Assembly: GCA_937127435.1 (NCBI GenBank)
Contig: CAKZLZ010000104.1
Location: forward strand, 1-64,000
Source: an uncultured Verrucomicrobiota bacterium
GTDB lineage: Bacteria; Verrucomicrobiota; Kiritimatiellia; SS1-B-03-39; UBA6053
Direction: 5' to 3'
Length of the DNA stretch: 64,000 bases
Shown here: positions 15,103-23,944 of the stretch, in pieces
Position numbering within the stretch: the first letter of the stretch is position 1
Layout of the letters: every line of letters starts with the position of its first letter
Translations under genes and position numbers: made by a program
The notes under the pieces: generated by a model
What the model was told of the DNA's origin: nothing
The model's database searches: none
The model's input: the letters and a program-made list of their open reading frames with translations, nothing else

Positions 15103-17211
15103 TCAAAATGGTTCACGTTTGGGTGGCATACTTTCGTACCCCCAATGGGAAGCCGTGTAGGCGGTTTTTAGTTTAAGCGTGCCTCCCTTCACAAGGTCAT
15201 GATGATTTATCCATGAATGTGAATGGCGCATATCGTTCCAGTAAACCTGCGCAATCGTTCCGTCCGCCGGACCTTCACGAATAATGGTAAGGGTTTTTTG
15301 GTCCGGACCTACAGGGACTTGAATGTATTCAAAACGTGGAGGGACCAGCAGGTAGTACAACTGGCCCATCACGGGGTACAACCCCAGGGATGTGAGTAAC
15401 CAGAAGGCGGAATGGGATCCCATATCTTCGTTGTCCGGTATTCCGTCCGGTTGATTTTTATAGCGCTTCATTTGTCGGCGGACGGCTTTGGTACTTAAGT
15501 CGGGTCTTCCCGCGTAATGATAAAGAAAAGGACTGTGCAGGATGATTTCTTTCCAGGCAAATATCTCGCTTTCAAAAAAACGATCCAAACGCTCGATCCA
15601 TACCGACGGTCCTCCCATTCGCTGGATGATTTCCGGCAGGACGTGCACCGCACAAAAAATCCATTCTAATCCTGTACCCTCGAAGAAGTAAGGATCTGAG
15701 GAATAATGACCTTCTTCAGGGGGGCGGGAGGGTTTCCTGATATCAAAATCCGGCATCCACTGACCGTTTTGATCTTTAGGATAAAAACATCTTCGTTCGG
15801 GATGCCAGAGGTTCCAAATCTTTTCGGCCTCGCAGTCATAGTGTTCTGCAAGTTGGGTATGCCCGAGCTGCTCCGCCAAACGGGCGATCGACCAATCATG
15901 AAGGCTATATTCGATTTGCCTGGAAACGCATCCGGCGGTTTCATCCGGGGTTACGTATCCGATCTTTTGGTAATTCCCGCGGTATCGTCCGTAAAAATCA
16001 GGATCCGGTGAGTCAGATTCGGCATTTTTGCGCATGAAGTCGAGTGCTTGTGAAGCATCAAAACCGGTCACACCTTTGCGGAAGGCTTCGGAAAGAATAA
16101 GGTCGGCCGAACATCCTCCCTGCATGAATCCATGGTGTTGGGAAATCCAGGCGTCCGGTAACCAACCGGTATGTTTTGCAATGTCTAGCCAACACGCGGC
16201 AAATCGTCCGGAAAGTTTTGGCTTAAAAAGGTGAAAAAACGAATTGGCATTCCGGCAGCTATCCCAGAGGCAAAAGAAATCATCCAGCTGTGGGACTTCT
16301 GATGACCATCGTGGATTTTCCAGAGAAGACCCCAAGTCACTCGGCATTGCATACAGTCGGTGGAGCATTGTATCAAACATGGCAATATCCTCCGGTTCGC
16401 CTTCAAGTGCAAATCTGGATATCTCATCCTGCCATGCCTTTTCCGCCCGTTCCCGCAATACCGAAAAAGGGAAAAGGGCTTGTTGATGAACCGCCTGTTT
16501 CGCCCGGGTAATGCTTACCCTGGAAACCCCGATCCGAAGTTCCAGTGGGTTGTCTGTTTCGGAAAATTGCAGGCGGGCCTGCGGGCCTTCTGATGGATGA
16601 GATGCTTCATCAATGTTCAGAGCAGTCCAAGGTGCATTGCATTTTATATAGAAGAAAAAAGTATAGGGCTGGTCATGTCCCCATCCGCCCTTCAGCTGGA
16701 CACTTCCGGCAAGACAATCCTCACCGGCAGGCTGAAGATCTGCTTGAATACAATCTCCTCCCTTCAAAAGCCGAGTACTGGGATCGATAAATATTGTCGG
16801 GAGGCCGGATGTAAAATGGAAGCGGTATACTGCACAGTCATTGGTGGCGGTGATTTCAGTTTGGATAGTATCCGGACCAAGGCAAACTGAAAAATATCCG
16901 GGCTTGGCGACTGCTTCTTTCGGTTTGAGAGGAGTAGGGAATTTAGCGGTGGGATTCGCGGATGGCATGATGCCGATATTGCCGTAGCGTCCTCCACCTC
17001 CGGTTCCGCTCACATGGATTTGTGAAAAGTTACGAATAGGTTGATCGGAGCGGTATCCGTTCGTGGCTCCCCGTGCCGCTTCAAAGACAACATCCGGCCC
17101 CGGTCGTACAGCTCCAAAGGGAAGATAGGGTCCGCACAAACAATTTCCAGGTTCATCCGATCCTAAAAATGGATTGATGCCGGATATTCGTTGATTCGGG
17201 TCCATTTTCAT
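15103..17211 (-). CDS. GH92-family alpha-mannosidase
   Basis: A 702-residue protein with GH92 signatures along its length: GINPFLGSDEPGNCLCGPYLPFGAVRPGPD (N-terminal beta domain), IHVSGTGGGGRYGNI (the family's FSHTHLSGTG equivalent), a (alpha/alpha)6 barrel with FFCLWDSCRNANSF, and NEDMGSHSAFWLLTSLGLYP, matching the family's G-N-D-D-x-G-x-MSAW..LG-YP motif. GH92 enzymes are calcium-dependent exo-alpha-mannosidases. Unusually for the family there is no signal peptide, so a cytoplasmic role is likely. It starts 34 bases after the PEP-CTERM stop codon at 17246, so PEP-CTERM and GH92 form one transcript facing away from the XylR-like gene at 18129. Confidence 0.9.
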   Translation of the reverse strand: MKMDPNQRISGINPFLGSDEPGNCLCGPYLPFGAVRPGPDVVFEAARGATNGYRSDQPIRNFSQIHVSGTGGGGRYGNIGIMPSANPTAKFPTPLKPKEAVAKPGYFSVCLGPDTIQTEITATNDCAVYRFHFTSGLPTIFIDPSTRLLKGGDCIQADLQPAGEDCLAGSVQLKGGWGHDQPYTFFFYIKCNAPWTALNIDEASHPSEGPQARLQFSETDNPLELRIGVSRVSITRAKQAVHQQALFPFSVLRERAEKAWQDEISRFALEGEPEDIAMFDTMLHRLYAMPSDLGSSLENPRWSSEVPQLDDFFCLWDSCRNANSFFHLFKPKLSGRFAACWLDIAKHTGWLPDAWISQHHGFMQGGCSADLILSEAFRKGVTGFDASQALDFMRKNAESDSPDPDFYGRYRGNYQKIGYVTPDETAGCVSRQIEYSLHDWSIARLAEQLGHTQLAEHYDCEAEKIWNLWHPERRCFYPKDQNGQWMPDFDIRKPSRPPEEGHYSSDPYFFEGTGLEWIFCAVHVLPEIIQRMGGPSVWIERLDRFFESEIFAWKEIILHSPFLYHYAGRPDLSTKAVRRQMKRYKNQPDGIPDNEDMGSHSAFWLLTSLGLYPVMGQLYYLLVPPRFEYIQVPVGPDQKTLTIIREGPADGTIAQVYWNDMRHSHSWINHHDLVKGGTLKLKTAYTASHWGYESMPPKREPF

Positions 17212-17245
17212 ATGGTGTTGCTGCTCAGAACCCTGTTTAGAAAGG

Positions 17246-18001
17246 TTACGGTTCGCGGCGGCGAACTAAAGGAAGCAGCCCCATGAGGGCAAGAGAGAGA
17301 AGCATCACGCTGGAAGGTTCGGGAATCGCCACAATTTGCATCCCGGCAAAGCCCGCCGTTGCACCTGTAACATTATCCACGTTTCGGGCGGAAATCGTGA
17401 AGTCAGTGGAAGTGAGGCCGCTGAATTTTACATAATTCGCAATGGGCGTGTTCCCTGAGCTATAACTGGTGGTGGCCGCCTGCACGAAGCTGCCCTGATA
17501 GTTTGCGTTGTTCTCATCAACATCAGAATAGAACGTTGTGGTACCGTCAGAAAAGGAGAGGGTGTCCCTTACATTGGAACCACTTGAGTTTGAGAGTGTA
17601 CTGAAGTACACGTATACATCATAGCCCGCAGCGGTGAATGCAGAAGATAAGCCGGTGACATTCAAAGTGCTTAAGCCACTGTTTCCTTCAATACCTAGAA
17701 CCCGGTTATACATGGTATAATTCGGGTCCGTAGTGGCGGCTCCGATCGCGGTATAATTTCCAGTTCCGTCTGCGGTAAGTAATGCTCCAGAAGCGGAGCC
17801 GTCCGATAAATCAAGCGCCCGGTTGCTGAAATCCGGAGATGCCGACTCCTGATACCAGCCACTGGAAGCCACGACGCCGGCAATATCCGATACGCCAACG
17901 GCAGTGCTGTTGCCTAGATCAACGTTGATGAGGGCCGCAGCATTTACGGAGAAAAATGCGTAGGAAAAGGTTATGAGCATACAGGGGATTAAACGTTTCA
18001 T
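17246..18001 (-). CDS. PEP-CTERM sorting-domain protein (paralogue of 11058-11822)
   Basis: A 251-residue secreted protein with a GGAG site and signal peptide MKRLIPCMLITFSYAFFSVN. The mature N-terminus ALINVDLGNSTAVG and the segments DGTGNYTAIGAATTD, YVYFSTLSNSSGSN and IANYVKFSGLTS align with the PEP-CTERM protein at 11058. The C-terminus is IPEPSSVMLLSLALMGLL followed by RRR. It is the first gene of a probable operon with the GH92 mannosidase, and it is divergent from a XylR-like regulator, as its paralogue is. Co-expression with an exo-mannosidase suggests a part in handling a mannose-containing glycan. Confidence 0.87.
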   Translation of the reverse strand: MKRLIPCMLITFSYAFFSVNAAALINVDLGNSTAVGVSDIAGVVASSGWYQESASPDFSNRALDLSDGSASGALLTADGTGNYTAIGAATTDPNYTMYNRVLGIEGNSGLSTLNVTGLSSAFTAAGYDVYVYFSTLSNSSGSNVRDTLSFSDGTTTFYSDVDENNANYQGSFVQAATTSYSSGNTPIANYVKFSGLTSTDFTISARNVDNVTGATAGFAGMQIVAIPEPSSVMLLSLALMGLLPLVRRREP

Positions 18002-18071
18002 AGAGGTACTCCATCGGGGTTAAATATATTCGATATACAAACAAAATACTCTTCGTGCTTGAATACCACAA

Positions 18072-18106
18072 TGCGTAGATGCGAATATATTATTATGAAA
18101 TACGAA
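18072..18106. promoter_or_regulatory. Candidate XylR-type operator between PEP-CTERM and regulator
   Basis: TGCGTAGATGCGAA and a second CGAA about 18 bases on align with 11902-11936 (about 24 of 37 positions overall). It lies 23 bases before the regulator start and about 70 bases before the PEP-CTERM start. Confidence 0.45.
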
Positions 18107-18128
18107 ACTTTAAGTCGCTGATATACAT

Positions 18129-19301
18129 ATGAAGTATGAAGAAAAACAAAATGCGGGGAAACGGATTCAAGAGATTTTTCTCGTCCTGCCTCGGAGCCAC
18201 TTGAAAAATCAGGAACTCCTTCGGGGTATTTATGAGTACGCCTACCCGTCGAAATCCTGGGCAATGTTTTTTATTGCCCAGACTCCTGATTCGATTCGGG
18301 ATTTGCATCATACCACTTCCGCTGCCGGACTCATCGGGCGTCTCGGACGTGAGGATTTGGCCGAGGCTGCCGCAGAATTAAATATTCCAGTAGTGAATAT
18401 ACATGGGGGCCGGCGCTTTTCAGGTTTGGTTCAGATCGGCTGTGATATGGAGGCCTGCGGTCGCTTTGCGGCAAAGAATCTTCAGGACTGTGGCGTTCCC
18501 TTTTTTGGTTTTTACGGGTTGCCGGGTGAGGATTTTTCTGACCGACAGCAGGAAGGATTTACCTCTGAACTTCACAAGAAAGGTTTCAAGATTTATCCGT
18601 TTTCACCCCAAGAGTATTTACCGAAAATCGGGGAAAGCAGCCGCAAACATCCTGCCGTTTATTGGCTCCAGGAGTTGCCCAAACCAATCGCGATTTATTG
18701 TCCCACTGATGTGCTTTCCCATGAACTGGCGAACTATTGCCTGCAAGCCCGCTTGGATATTCCGCGGGAAGTGCTGATTTTGGGAGTGGATAACGACGAA
18801 ATTCTTTGCCATGGCAGCCAACCACCGCTTTCAAGTATTCGACAGCCCTACAGGATGGTTGGGCGAAAGGCTGCAGAACTGCTGGATTCCCTGATGGCGG
18901 GAGAGCCTCCACCTGAAATGCCATGTCTCATGGACAGCCCTGAAATCGTTGAACGTCAATCTACCCTCCATTTTCATACCGGGGATCCGATTGTTGAAAA
19001 GGCATTACAGTGGATGCGGGAAGAAATTGGAAGGGGGATTTCAGTTAAAGAAACAGCTAAAGCCATCGGAATATCCCCCCGGGTTCTGGAGCTCCGCTTC
19101 CGTAAAACTTTGGGGATGTCCCCTCAAAGAGAATTACAAAGGCTCCGGGTTGAATTGATTAAAACGCATTTGCGGAATGATGGAAATTCACTTGAACGTA
19201 TTGCGGAGGCCTGTGGGTTGTCGAGTGGAGTTTATATTAGCCAGTTTTTTCAACGAGAAACGGGTATGACTCCCGGTCAGTATCGTAAAATCTTTCAATA
19301 G
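18129..19301 (+). CDS. XylR-like regulator (LacI-type sensor + AraC HTH)
   Basis: A 390-residue protein. The sensor begins EIFLVLPRSHLKNQELLRGI, contains GLIGRLGREDLAEAA and the lobe-2 segment KPIAIYCPTDVLSHELANYC, and ends in SSIRQPYRMVGRKAAELL. The C-terminal 100 residues have two AraC-type HTH units (VKETAKAIGISPRVLELRF and LERIAEACGLSSGVYISQFF, then TPGQYRK). It is close in sequence to the product of 25623-26783, so the two are probably paralogues. Divergent from the PEP-CTERM/GH92 operon, it probably activates it in response to a sugar such as mannose (inference). No clear ribosome-binding site is visible before the ATG. Confidence 0.9.
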   Translation: MKYEEKQNAGKRIQEIFLVLPRSHLKNQELLRGIYEYAYPSKSWAMFFIAQTPDSIRDLHHTTSAAGLIGRLGREDLAEAAAELNIPVVNIHGGRRFSGLVQIGCDMEACGRFAAKNLQDCGVPFFGFYGLPGEDFSDRQQEGFTSELHKKGFKIYPFSPQEYLPKIGESSRKHPAVYWLQELPKPIAIYCPTDVLSHELANYCLQARLDIPREVLILGVDNDEILCHGSQPPLSSIRQPYRMVGRKAAELLDSLMAGEPPPEMPCLMDSPEIVERQSTLHFHTGDPIVEKALQWMREEIGRGISVKETAKAIGISPRVLELRFRKTLGMSPQRELQRLRVELIKTHLRNDGNSLERIAEACGLSSGVYISQFFQRETGMTPGQYRKIFQ

Positions 19302-19327
19302 AGAATCAACATCGGTACATGAGATAG

Positions 19328-19337
19328 AAACCGGTTT
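19328..19337. promoter_or_regulatory. Candidate LacI-family operator (possible autoregulation)
   Basis: AAACCGGTTT is a perfect 10-base palindrome with central CG, extended to GAAACCGGTTTTTC. It lies 39 bases upstream of the LacI start. The leader repeats at 8650 and 13145 carry AAACAGGTTT, one base different. Confidence 0.5.
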
Positions 19338-19376
19338 TTCATTGCGTGATCGTCGAAAAGGTTTCATGAATTTTTT

Positions 19377-20411
19377 GTGAATGAAAAAACATCAGAACCA
19401 GGGTCTCCAACCCTTCAGGATATCGCCAATCAAGTAGGGTTGGCCAAGTCCACGGTCAGTTTGGCCCTGCGGGACAAGGGCACATTGAGTAGTGCCACCC
19501 GTGAGCGGATCAAACGAACGGCCAAGGAGATGGGCTATCGACCCGACCCTCTGCTGGCGGCATTGGTCAGCCGCCGCAGCCGCAGCCCGGCGGATCAGTT
19601 ACCCGTCGCATTTTTGTCCGGAGAAGAATCTGCCGCCGCCAATGCCTATGCCGAGGCCTGCTTGCGGCGGGCAGGAGAATGGGGGTATAAGCTTGAATAC
19701 CGTTTCATTCGCCGTCCACGTGAACTTAAATCACAAATCCGGGAATTGTGGCATCGGGGGACGCGGGGGCTGGTCCTGTTTCATCTTCCTGTTGGTGACT
19801 GGTTGGATTCGGAATTTCTGAGGGATATGGCGCTGGTGCAATGCCGGTTACATCGGGACCCTCTGCCTCTTACCACTGTCCGGTCGGGTATCGTCCGCAA
19901 GACTCATGATACAGTGGAAAAAGTTATGGGTGCGGGGTATCGGCGGGTGGGGAACTTGGTATTGCTGGCGACCGAGGATGCTTCGCACCCGGAGGATCAG
20001 AGTCGGGTCGGTGCGGTACTGGGTGCGCAGGCGCGCTTTCGGCCTGCTTGCTTTTTTCCGGATCCGTTGATGATCGATATGACCCAATCGTCGGAAAATC
20101 ACTGGCGGAAGGTGGCGCAGAAATGGGTTGTGGACCAGCAATTGGACGCGGTGATTTGCACCACCGACGGGTTGGCGGAAATGCTCTTCAGCGACGGGTC
20201 AGAGCGTCCGGCCATTGCTTGTACGCTGTTGACGCATTGTTTGGATGGCACCTTTGCCGGTATGCGCGACAACACGGGGTTGATTGGAGAAAAATGTATG
20301 GAGCTTATCGATCAGTTTATCCGGGCCCGCCGCTTTGGTATTCCCGAACATCCGGTGGAAATGGTTATTCCCTCCGAATGGGTTGCTGGTACTTCACTCC
20401 CACCCGTTTGA
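19377..20411 (+). CDS. LacI-family transcriptional regulator
   Basis: A 344-residue protein. The N-terminal HTH is TLQDIANQVGLAKSTVSLAL with hinge MGYRPDPLLAALVSRR, followed by a periplasmic-binding-protein-like sensor. The start is GTG 19377, because the nearby ATG codons are out of frame. It follows a XylR-like gene by 75 bases and converges with the FGE/PQQ gene. A perfect CG-centred palindrome lies just upstream and may be its own operator; similar decamers occur in the leaders of the amidotransferase and GH105-like genes (8651, 13146), making these possible targets. The effector is unknown. Confidence 0.88.
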   Translation: MNEKTSEPGSPTLQDIANQVGLAKSTVSLALRDKGTLSSATRERIKRTAKEMGYRPDPLLAALVSRRSRSPADQLPVAFLSGEESAAANAYAEACLRRAGEWGYKLEYRFIRRPRELKSQIRELWHRGTRGLVLFHLPVGDWLDSEFLRDMALVQCRLHRDPLPLTTVRSGIVRKTHDTVEKVMGAGYRRVGNLVLLATEDASHPEDQSRVGAVLGAQARFRPACFFPDPLMIDMTQSSENHWRKVAQKWVVDQQLDAVICTTDGLAEMLFSDGSERPAIACTLLTHCLDGTFAGMRDNTGLIGEKCMELIDQFIRARRFGIPEHPVEMVIPSEWVAGTSLPPV

Positions 20412-20426
20412 GAATCCTTTGAAATA

Positions 20427-23400
20427 TTATTTCCAAGCGGAGACGGTTCCTTGATCTGATCCTACGACCACGACTCCTCCGTCCAGTGCGGGACTTGAAT
20501 GTATCGCGCCTCCCACGGGTACTGACCAGCGGATCTGACCGTCCGCTTTATCTAAAGCATACAGGTTTCCATTGTAACTGCCGACAAAGAGGAGGTCTGC
20601 GGTTCCTAATGCGGGAGAAGAGCGGTTGACGCCACCAGTGGAGGTTTTCCATACTTGTTGCCCGGTTTCCCGGTCCAGTGCATACACGTGCTTGTCCCGG
20701 TGTCCGAAATACACCCGGTTTGCATCCAGGGAGAGGGAAGAGATTCCCGGATGCTGGGTATCCCAGTCCGGGTTGTCTTTCGGCAGGAAGCGCCATTTTA
20801 GGTCATATTTTGAGTCATGGTTTCCTTTGATCCCCCGGTTATCTTCGAGGTTAAAGGCTACCACCCCACGGATATATGATACACATTCTCCATCCCGTGC
20901 TGCCGGGGTAAACACACCATTATCAATTCCACCGTCAATCTCATACACCTTCCGTTCGGTCATGGCGTCGACTAGTACGGTGGCCTGACTTCCGCGGAAA
21001 TACCCGATGAATCCCTGATGGAAAAATGCGGAGCAACCGAGACGTCCGGGGCCGTGTCCATCCCGGTATTGCCATACCTCGTCCCCACTTGTGACATCCA
21101 GTCCTAACATACCTTTCCATGGTACAGAAACAAAGATGATCCCGGCCAAGGTTTGGCCGTTTCGATGCGGAATGGGTCCGGGCAGTACCAAGGGGGAATC
21201 ATCCCAGTACCCCCCACGTTTGACCCACACTTCCTCTCCCGTTTCGGCGTTGAGAGCAAACACGCCTTTGCCGTTGCTGAAAAAGACGGCTCCATTCAGC
21301 ACCGCGGCTGAGGAGCGGATGGGAGATCCTGATTCATAGCTCCATTTAACCGCGCCTGTTTGCAGATCCACAGCGATCATACGTCCGTTGTCCGCGCCCA
21401 CAAATACGGTTCCTTCGACAATGACCGGTGAGGCCTTAACCGGAGCCCCCAGCTCCATCTTCCAAATTTGATTGGGCTGATTCAGAGGCCCTGGGGACGC
21501 GAATTCTCCGGTCCGTCCTGTGTTTCCCCTCCAGAGCTGTCCCGGCAATGCGGTGTTCTCCGGCAAGGCCGTCAACACCTTTTCAGGGACATAGGGTGGG
21601 GGCTCTGACGGGTGTGCTCCCGCTTCACAACGTATCACACGGAAACCAATTTCCGGATAGGCCTTGGCCAGTGGAATGTGAATAGGCACCCGGGGTGATC
21701 CGCCGAATCCGAGCATTAAAGACGTTTCTCTCTCATCTGTCCGGAAGGATCCACCCAGCGGGACAGGCAGTGCTTTCCCTCTGGGATTGTCGTTTAGATA
21801 ATAGGAGGCCCCGCCACCCATGGCCCATTCGAACACGTTCCCGGCCATATCGAAAAGGCCAAATGCATTTGCAGATTTTTGGCCAACCGGATGGCTGTGA
21901 TCTTCGCTGTTTGCTCCTATCCAGGCGTGATTCGTAACGACCGCATCCTTCCAAGGGAATCCCCGCGGACTGCGGTTGCCTGCTCGATAGGCGTATTCCC
22001 ACTCCCATTGTGTTGGCAAGCGGTATCCATTTCCTTCCCAGCGTATGTAGAAGGTTTGCGTCCCCTTGTTGTCTAATGTGTGATGTGAAATTTTCCGCGG
22101 ACTATTTTCAACTCTGAAGCGGCGTGCCCGGCGCATCACTTGAGTTTTTGATTCGTCGAGATAATATACGGGTGTTTTATCCTCCATTTCTGAAAGGGCA
22201 TTGCAAAACAGCATGGCGTCCAGATGCGAAATTTGCGTCACCGGCTGTGTCACAGTAAATTCGATTCCCGGTTCACTCCAATCCATACTGCCCAGATCCC
22301 CATCACGATCAAATTCGTATCCGTTCTTTACAGCCCAGGCATACACCCGTCTCCATTGATCGTACGTGGTCTCGGTTGCAGCCATGGCAAAGGGTGCAAT
22401 CCGAACCTCCGCTCCATCGTTTCTCGGATAACTGCCGCCCGGAAGTTGTCGCATTGCCATTTCGGGAGGGGTTACAGGATTCGGTAATTCCATTGGATGA
22501 AAAAACGATTGCCAGTGAGCCCATGCGTTATTGGCATTCGCGGGTGCTCTTCCGTTGGATCTGATAATTGTCAATTCTGCTGCATTTGCCGTTGCTTCGC
22601 CGGGCAAAACCGGACGATATCCCCCTGCGGTCCATTTGATAAAGATATCGGGACGTTGATCCCGTTTGTTTTCATCCTGACGGTCCAATACCACCCGGAA
22701 GACCTGTTTAAATTCCGGATCGAGGTAGAACATGGGTTCCACGCCTTGCGACTCGGAAAAGGCATTGCACCAGGCCAGGGCATCCAGAGCAGTTATGTCG
22801 GTCACGGGTAAACCGTCTTGCCAGGGACCGCGTCCACGGGCCATGTCGCCCATGTCCCCATCCCGGTCAAACACGTAGGGAGCAAACAAGCCCGTTTGAT
22901 TCCGGTTACCCCAGGCATAGGTCTTTCGCCATATACGGTAGCTGACGGTAAAAGGACCTGGAGGGGGAGCTTTTTCATCTACTACCGCTTTCATCGAAAA
23001 CGCATACCATTTCACCCAGAGGGAGGCAGGCCCCAGATCGGGTTTGGCAATCCACCATCCTGCAGCGGTCACGTTATCGAAATTCCGGGGTTGGAAATCT
23101 GCGGTCTGCGGATCGAAACTTATTTCATATGGCGCTTTAGGCTCATAGACCGCCCAACGGGTATCCAGCGGTTTCACACGAAATAAAGTGTGTAGTTCAC
23201 CCCCAAAGGAATTTTCGGAAATGTAAAAGTGATCGCCGTTGCGAACCACAAAACGTGCTTCTTTATAATCTTTCCAATAACGGGAAATATACACGGCCAA
23301 CTCACTGTCCCGGTCAAATGAAACCAGATGTACGTCTCCGCCATTTAGAAAATCTTCTTTTTGCCAAAGCCAAAGTCCGAAGGTTTTCAATCCGATTTCT

Positions 23401-23828
23401 CCTCCCTCGGTGGCATAGGAGTGGAGATTAAAATCATCACGCAGGTTATGGTCGATATTGATGCCGCCCTCACTCCAGCGGGGCCGCTTGTTGGCGAAGA
23501 AGGTGACCAACCCTCCATAAAAGCGGCTGTTAAGCCCCTTTTGGTTGTAAAACGACCCTTTAGGATTGAGCGGCTCTTGCAGCGAAAAAGGATAAAAACT
23601 GATGCCGTCATCTCCAGTATTCCCGTCCCCATCCACGTCTACAGGGTTGGGGCCATGTTTTGAGCCTTTGTACAATTCGGTCACTGGTTCCGCCCGGTAA
23701 ATGGGCAATCCTCTTACTCCTCCGTGCCAGGCGTAGTCATCCCCGAAATCAATGACGGGCACATTGCCAGCATGGAGGGAATTCATCACTGAACAAAACA
23801 AAGCCAAATAACAAAGAGAAATTTTCAT
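20427..23828 (-). CDS. Secreted FGE-fold/PQQ-propeller fusion protein, copy A
   Basis: A 1133-residue protein with a 20-residue signal peptide. Three parts can be seen. (1) Residues about 22-300: a domain I do not recognise, beginning VPVIDFGDDYAWHGG, with GSFYNQKGLNSRFYGG and GGINIDHNLRDDFNLHSYAT. (2) Residues about 300-760: two FGE-sulfatase (SUMF1-fold) units, the first degenerate, the second full (AMAATETTYDQW, YRLPTQWEWEYAYRAG, FGLFDMAGNVFEW, GGSFRT, YPEIGFRV). (3) Residues about 790-1133: a PQQ-type beta-propeller (repeated VKWSYESGSPIRSSAAV-like blades, YALDRETGQQVWK). The cysteine pair that true formylglycine-generating enzymes carry near GGS..GFR is absent, so sulfatase activation is unlikely. 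It is 116 bases from a divergent S15 hydrolase gene and paralogous to 52398-55901. Confidence 0.83.
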   Translation of the reverse strand: MKISLCYLALFCSVMNSLHAGNVPVIDFGDDYAWHGGVRGLPIYRAEPVTELYKGSKHGPNPVDVDGDGNTGDDGISFYPFSLQEPLNPKGSFYNQKGLNSRFYGGLVTFFANKRPRWSEGGINIDHNLRDDFNLHSYATEGGEIGLKTFGLWLWQKEDFLNGGDVHLVSFDRDSELAVYISRYWKDYKEARFVVRNGDHFYISENSFGGELHTLFRVKPLDTRWAVYEPKAPYEISFDPQTADFQPRNFDNVTAAGWWIAKPDLGPASLWVKWYAFSMKAVVDEKAPPPGPFTVSYRIWRKTYAWGNRNQTGLFAPYVFDRDGDMGDMARGRGPWQDGLPVTDITALDALAWCNAFSESQGVEPMFYLDPEFKQVFRVVLDRQDENKRDQRPDIFIKWTAGGYRPVLPGEATANAAELTIIRSNGRAPANANNAWAHWQSFFHPMELPNPVTPPEMAMRQLPGGSYPRNDGAEVRIAPFAMAATETTYDQWRRVYAWAVKNGYEFDRDGDLGSMDWSEPGIEFTVTQPVTQISHLDAMLFCNALSEMEDKTPVYYLDESKTQVMRRARRFRVENSPRKISHHTLDNKGTQTFYIRWEGNGYRLPTQWEWEYAYRAGNRSPRGFPWKDAVVTNHAWIGANSEDHSHPVGQKSANAFGLFDMAGNVFEWAMGGGASYYLNDNPRGKALPVPLGGSFRTDERETSLMLGFGGSPRVPIHIPLAKAYPEIGFRVIRCEAGAHPSEPPPYVPEKVLTALPENTALPGQLWRGNTGRTGEFASPGPLNQPNQIWKMELGAPVKASPVIVEGTVFVGADNGRMIAVDLQTGAVKWSYESGSPIRSSAAVLNGAVFFSNGKGVFALNAETGEEVWVKRGGYWDDSPLVLPGPIPHRNGQTLAGIIFVSVPWKGMLGLDVTSGDEVWQYRDGHGPGRLGCSAFFHQGFIGYFRGSQATVLVDAMTERKVYEIDGGIDNGVFTPAARDGECVSYIRGVVAFNLEDNRGIKGNHDSKYDLKWRFLPKDNPDWDTQHPGISSLSLDANRVYFGHRDKHVYALDRETGQQVWKTSTGGVNRSSPALGTADLLFVGSYNGNLYALDKADGQIRWSVPVGGAIHSSPALDGGVVVVGSDQGTVSAWK

Positions 23829-23845
23829 AAGGACATCCTGACTTT

Positions 23846-23860
23846 AAAGCGGTTTCGCTT
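23846..23860. promoter_or_regulatory. Inverted repeat in the FGE-PQQ/S15 divergent promoter region
   Basis: AAGCG-GTTT-CGCTT (23847-23860) is a perfect inverted repeat with 5-base arms, 18 bases before the FGE/PQQ start. It overlaps AAAGCGGTTT, one base away from the palindrome at 19328; such a match is expected about twice by chance in a window this size. Confidence 0.35.
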
Positions 23861-23944
23861 CAATAAGCCAAAAAATAAACATATTCATTTTTTTAGACTC
23901 TTCTCCCGCTTTTCGATCTGTGGGGACTTGGGTATAGTACTTTT

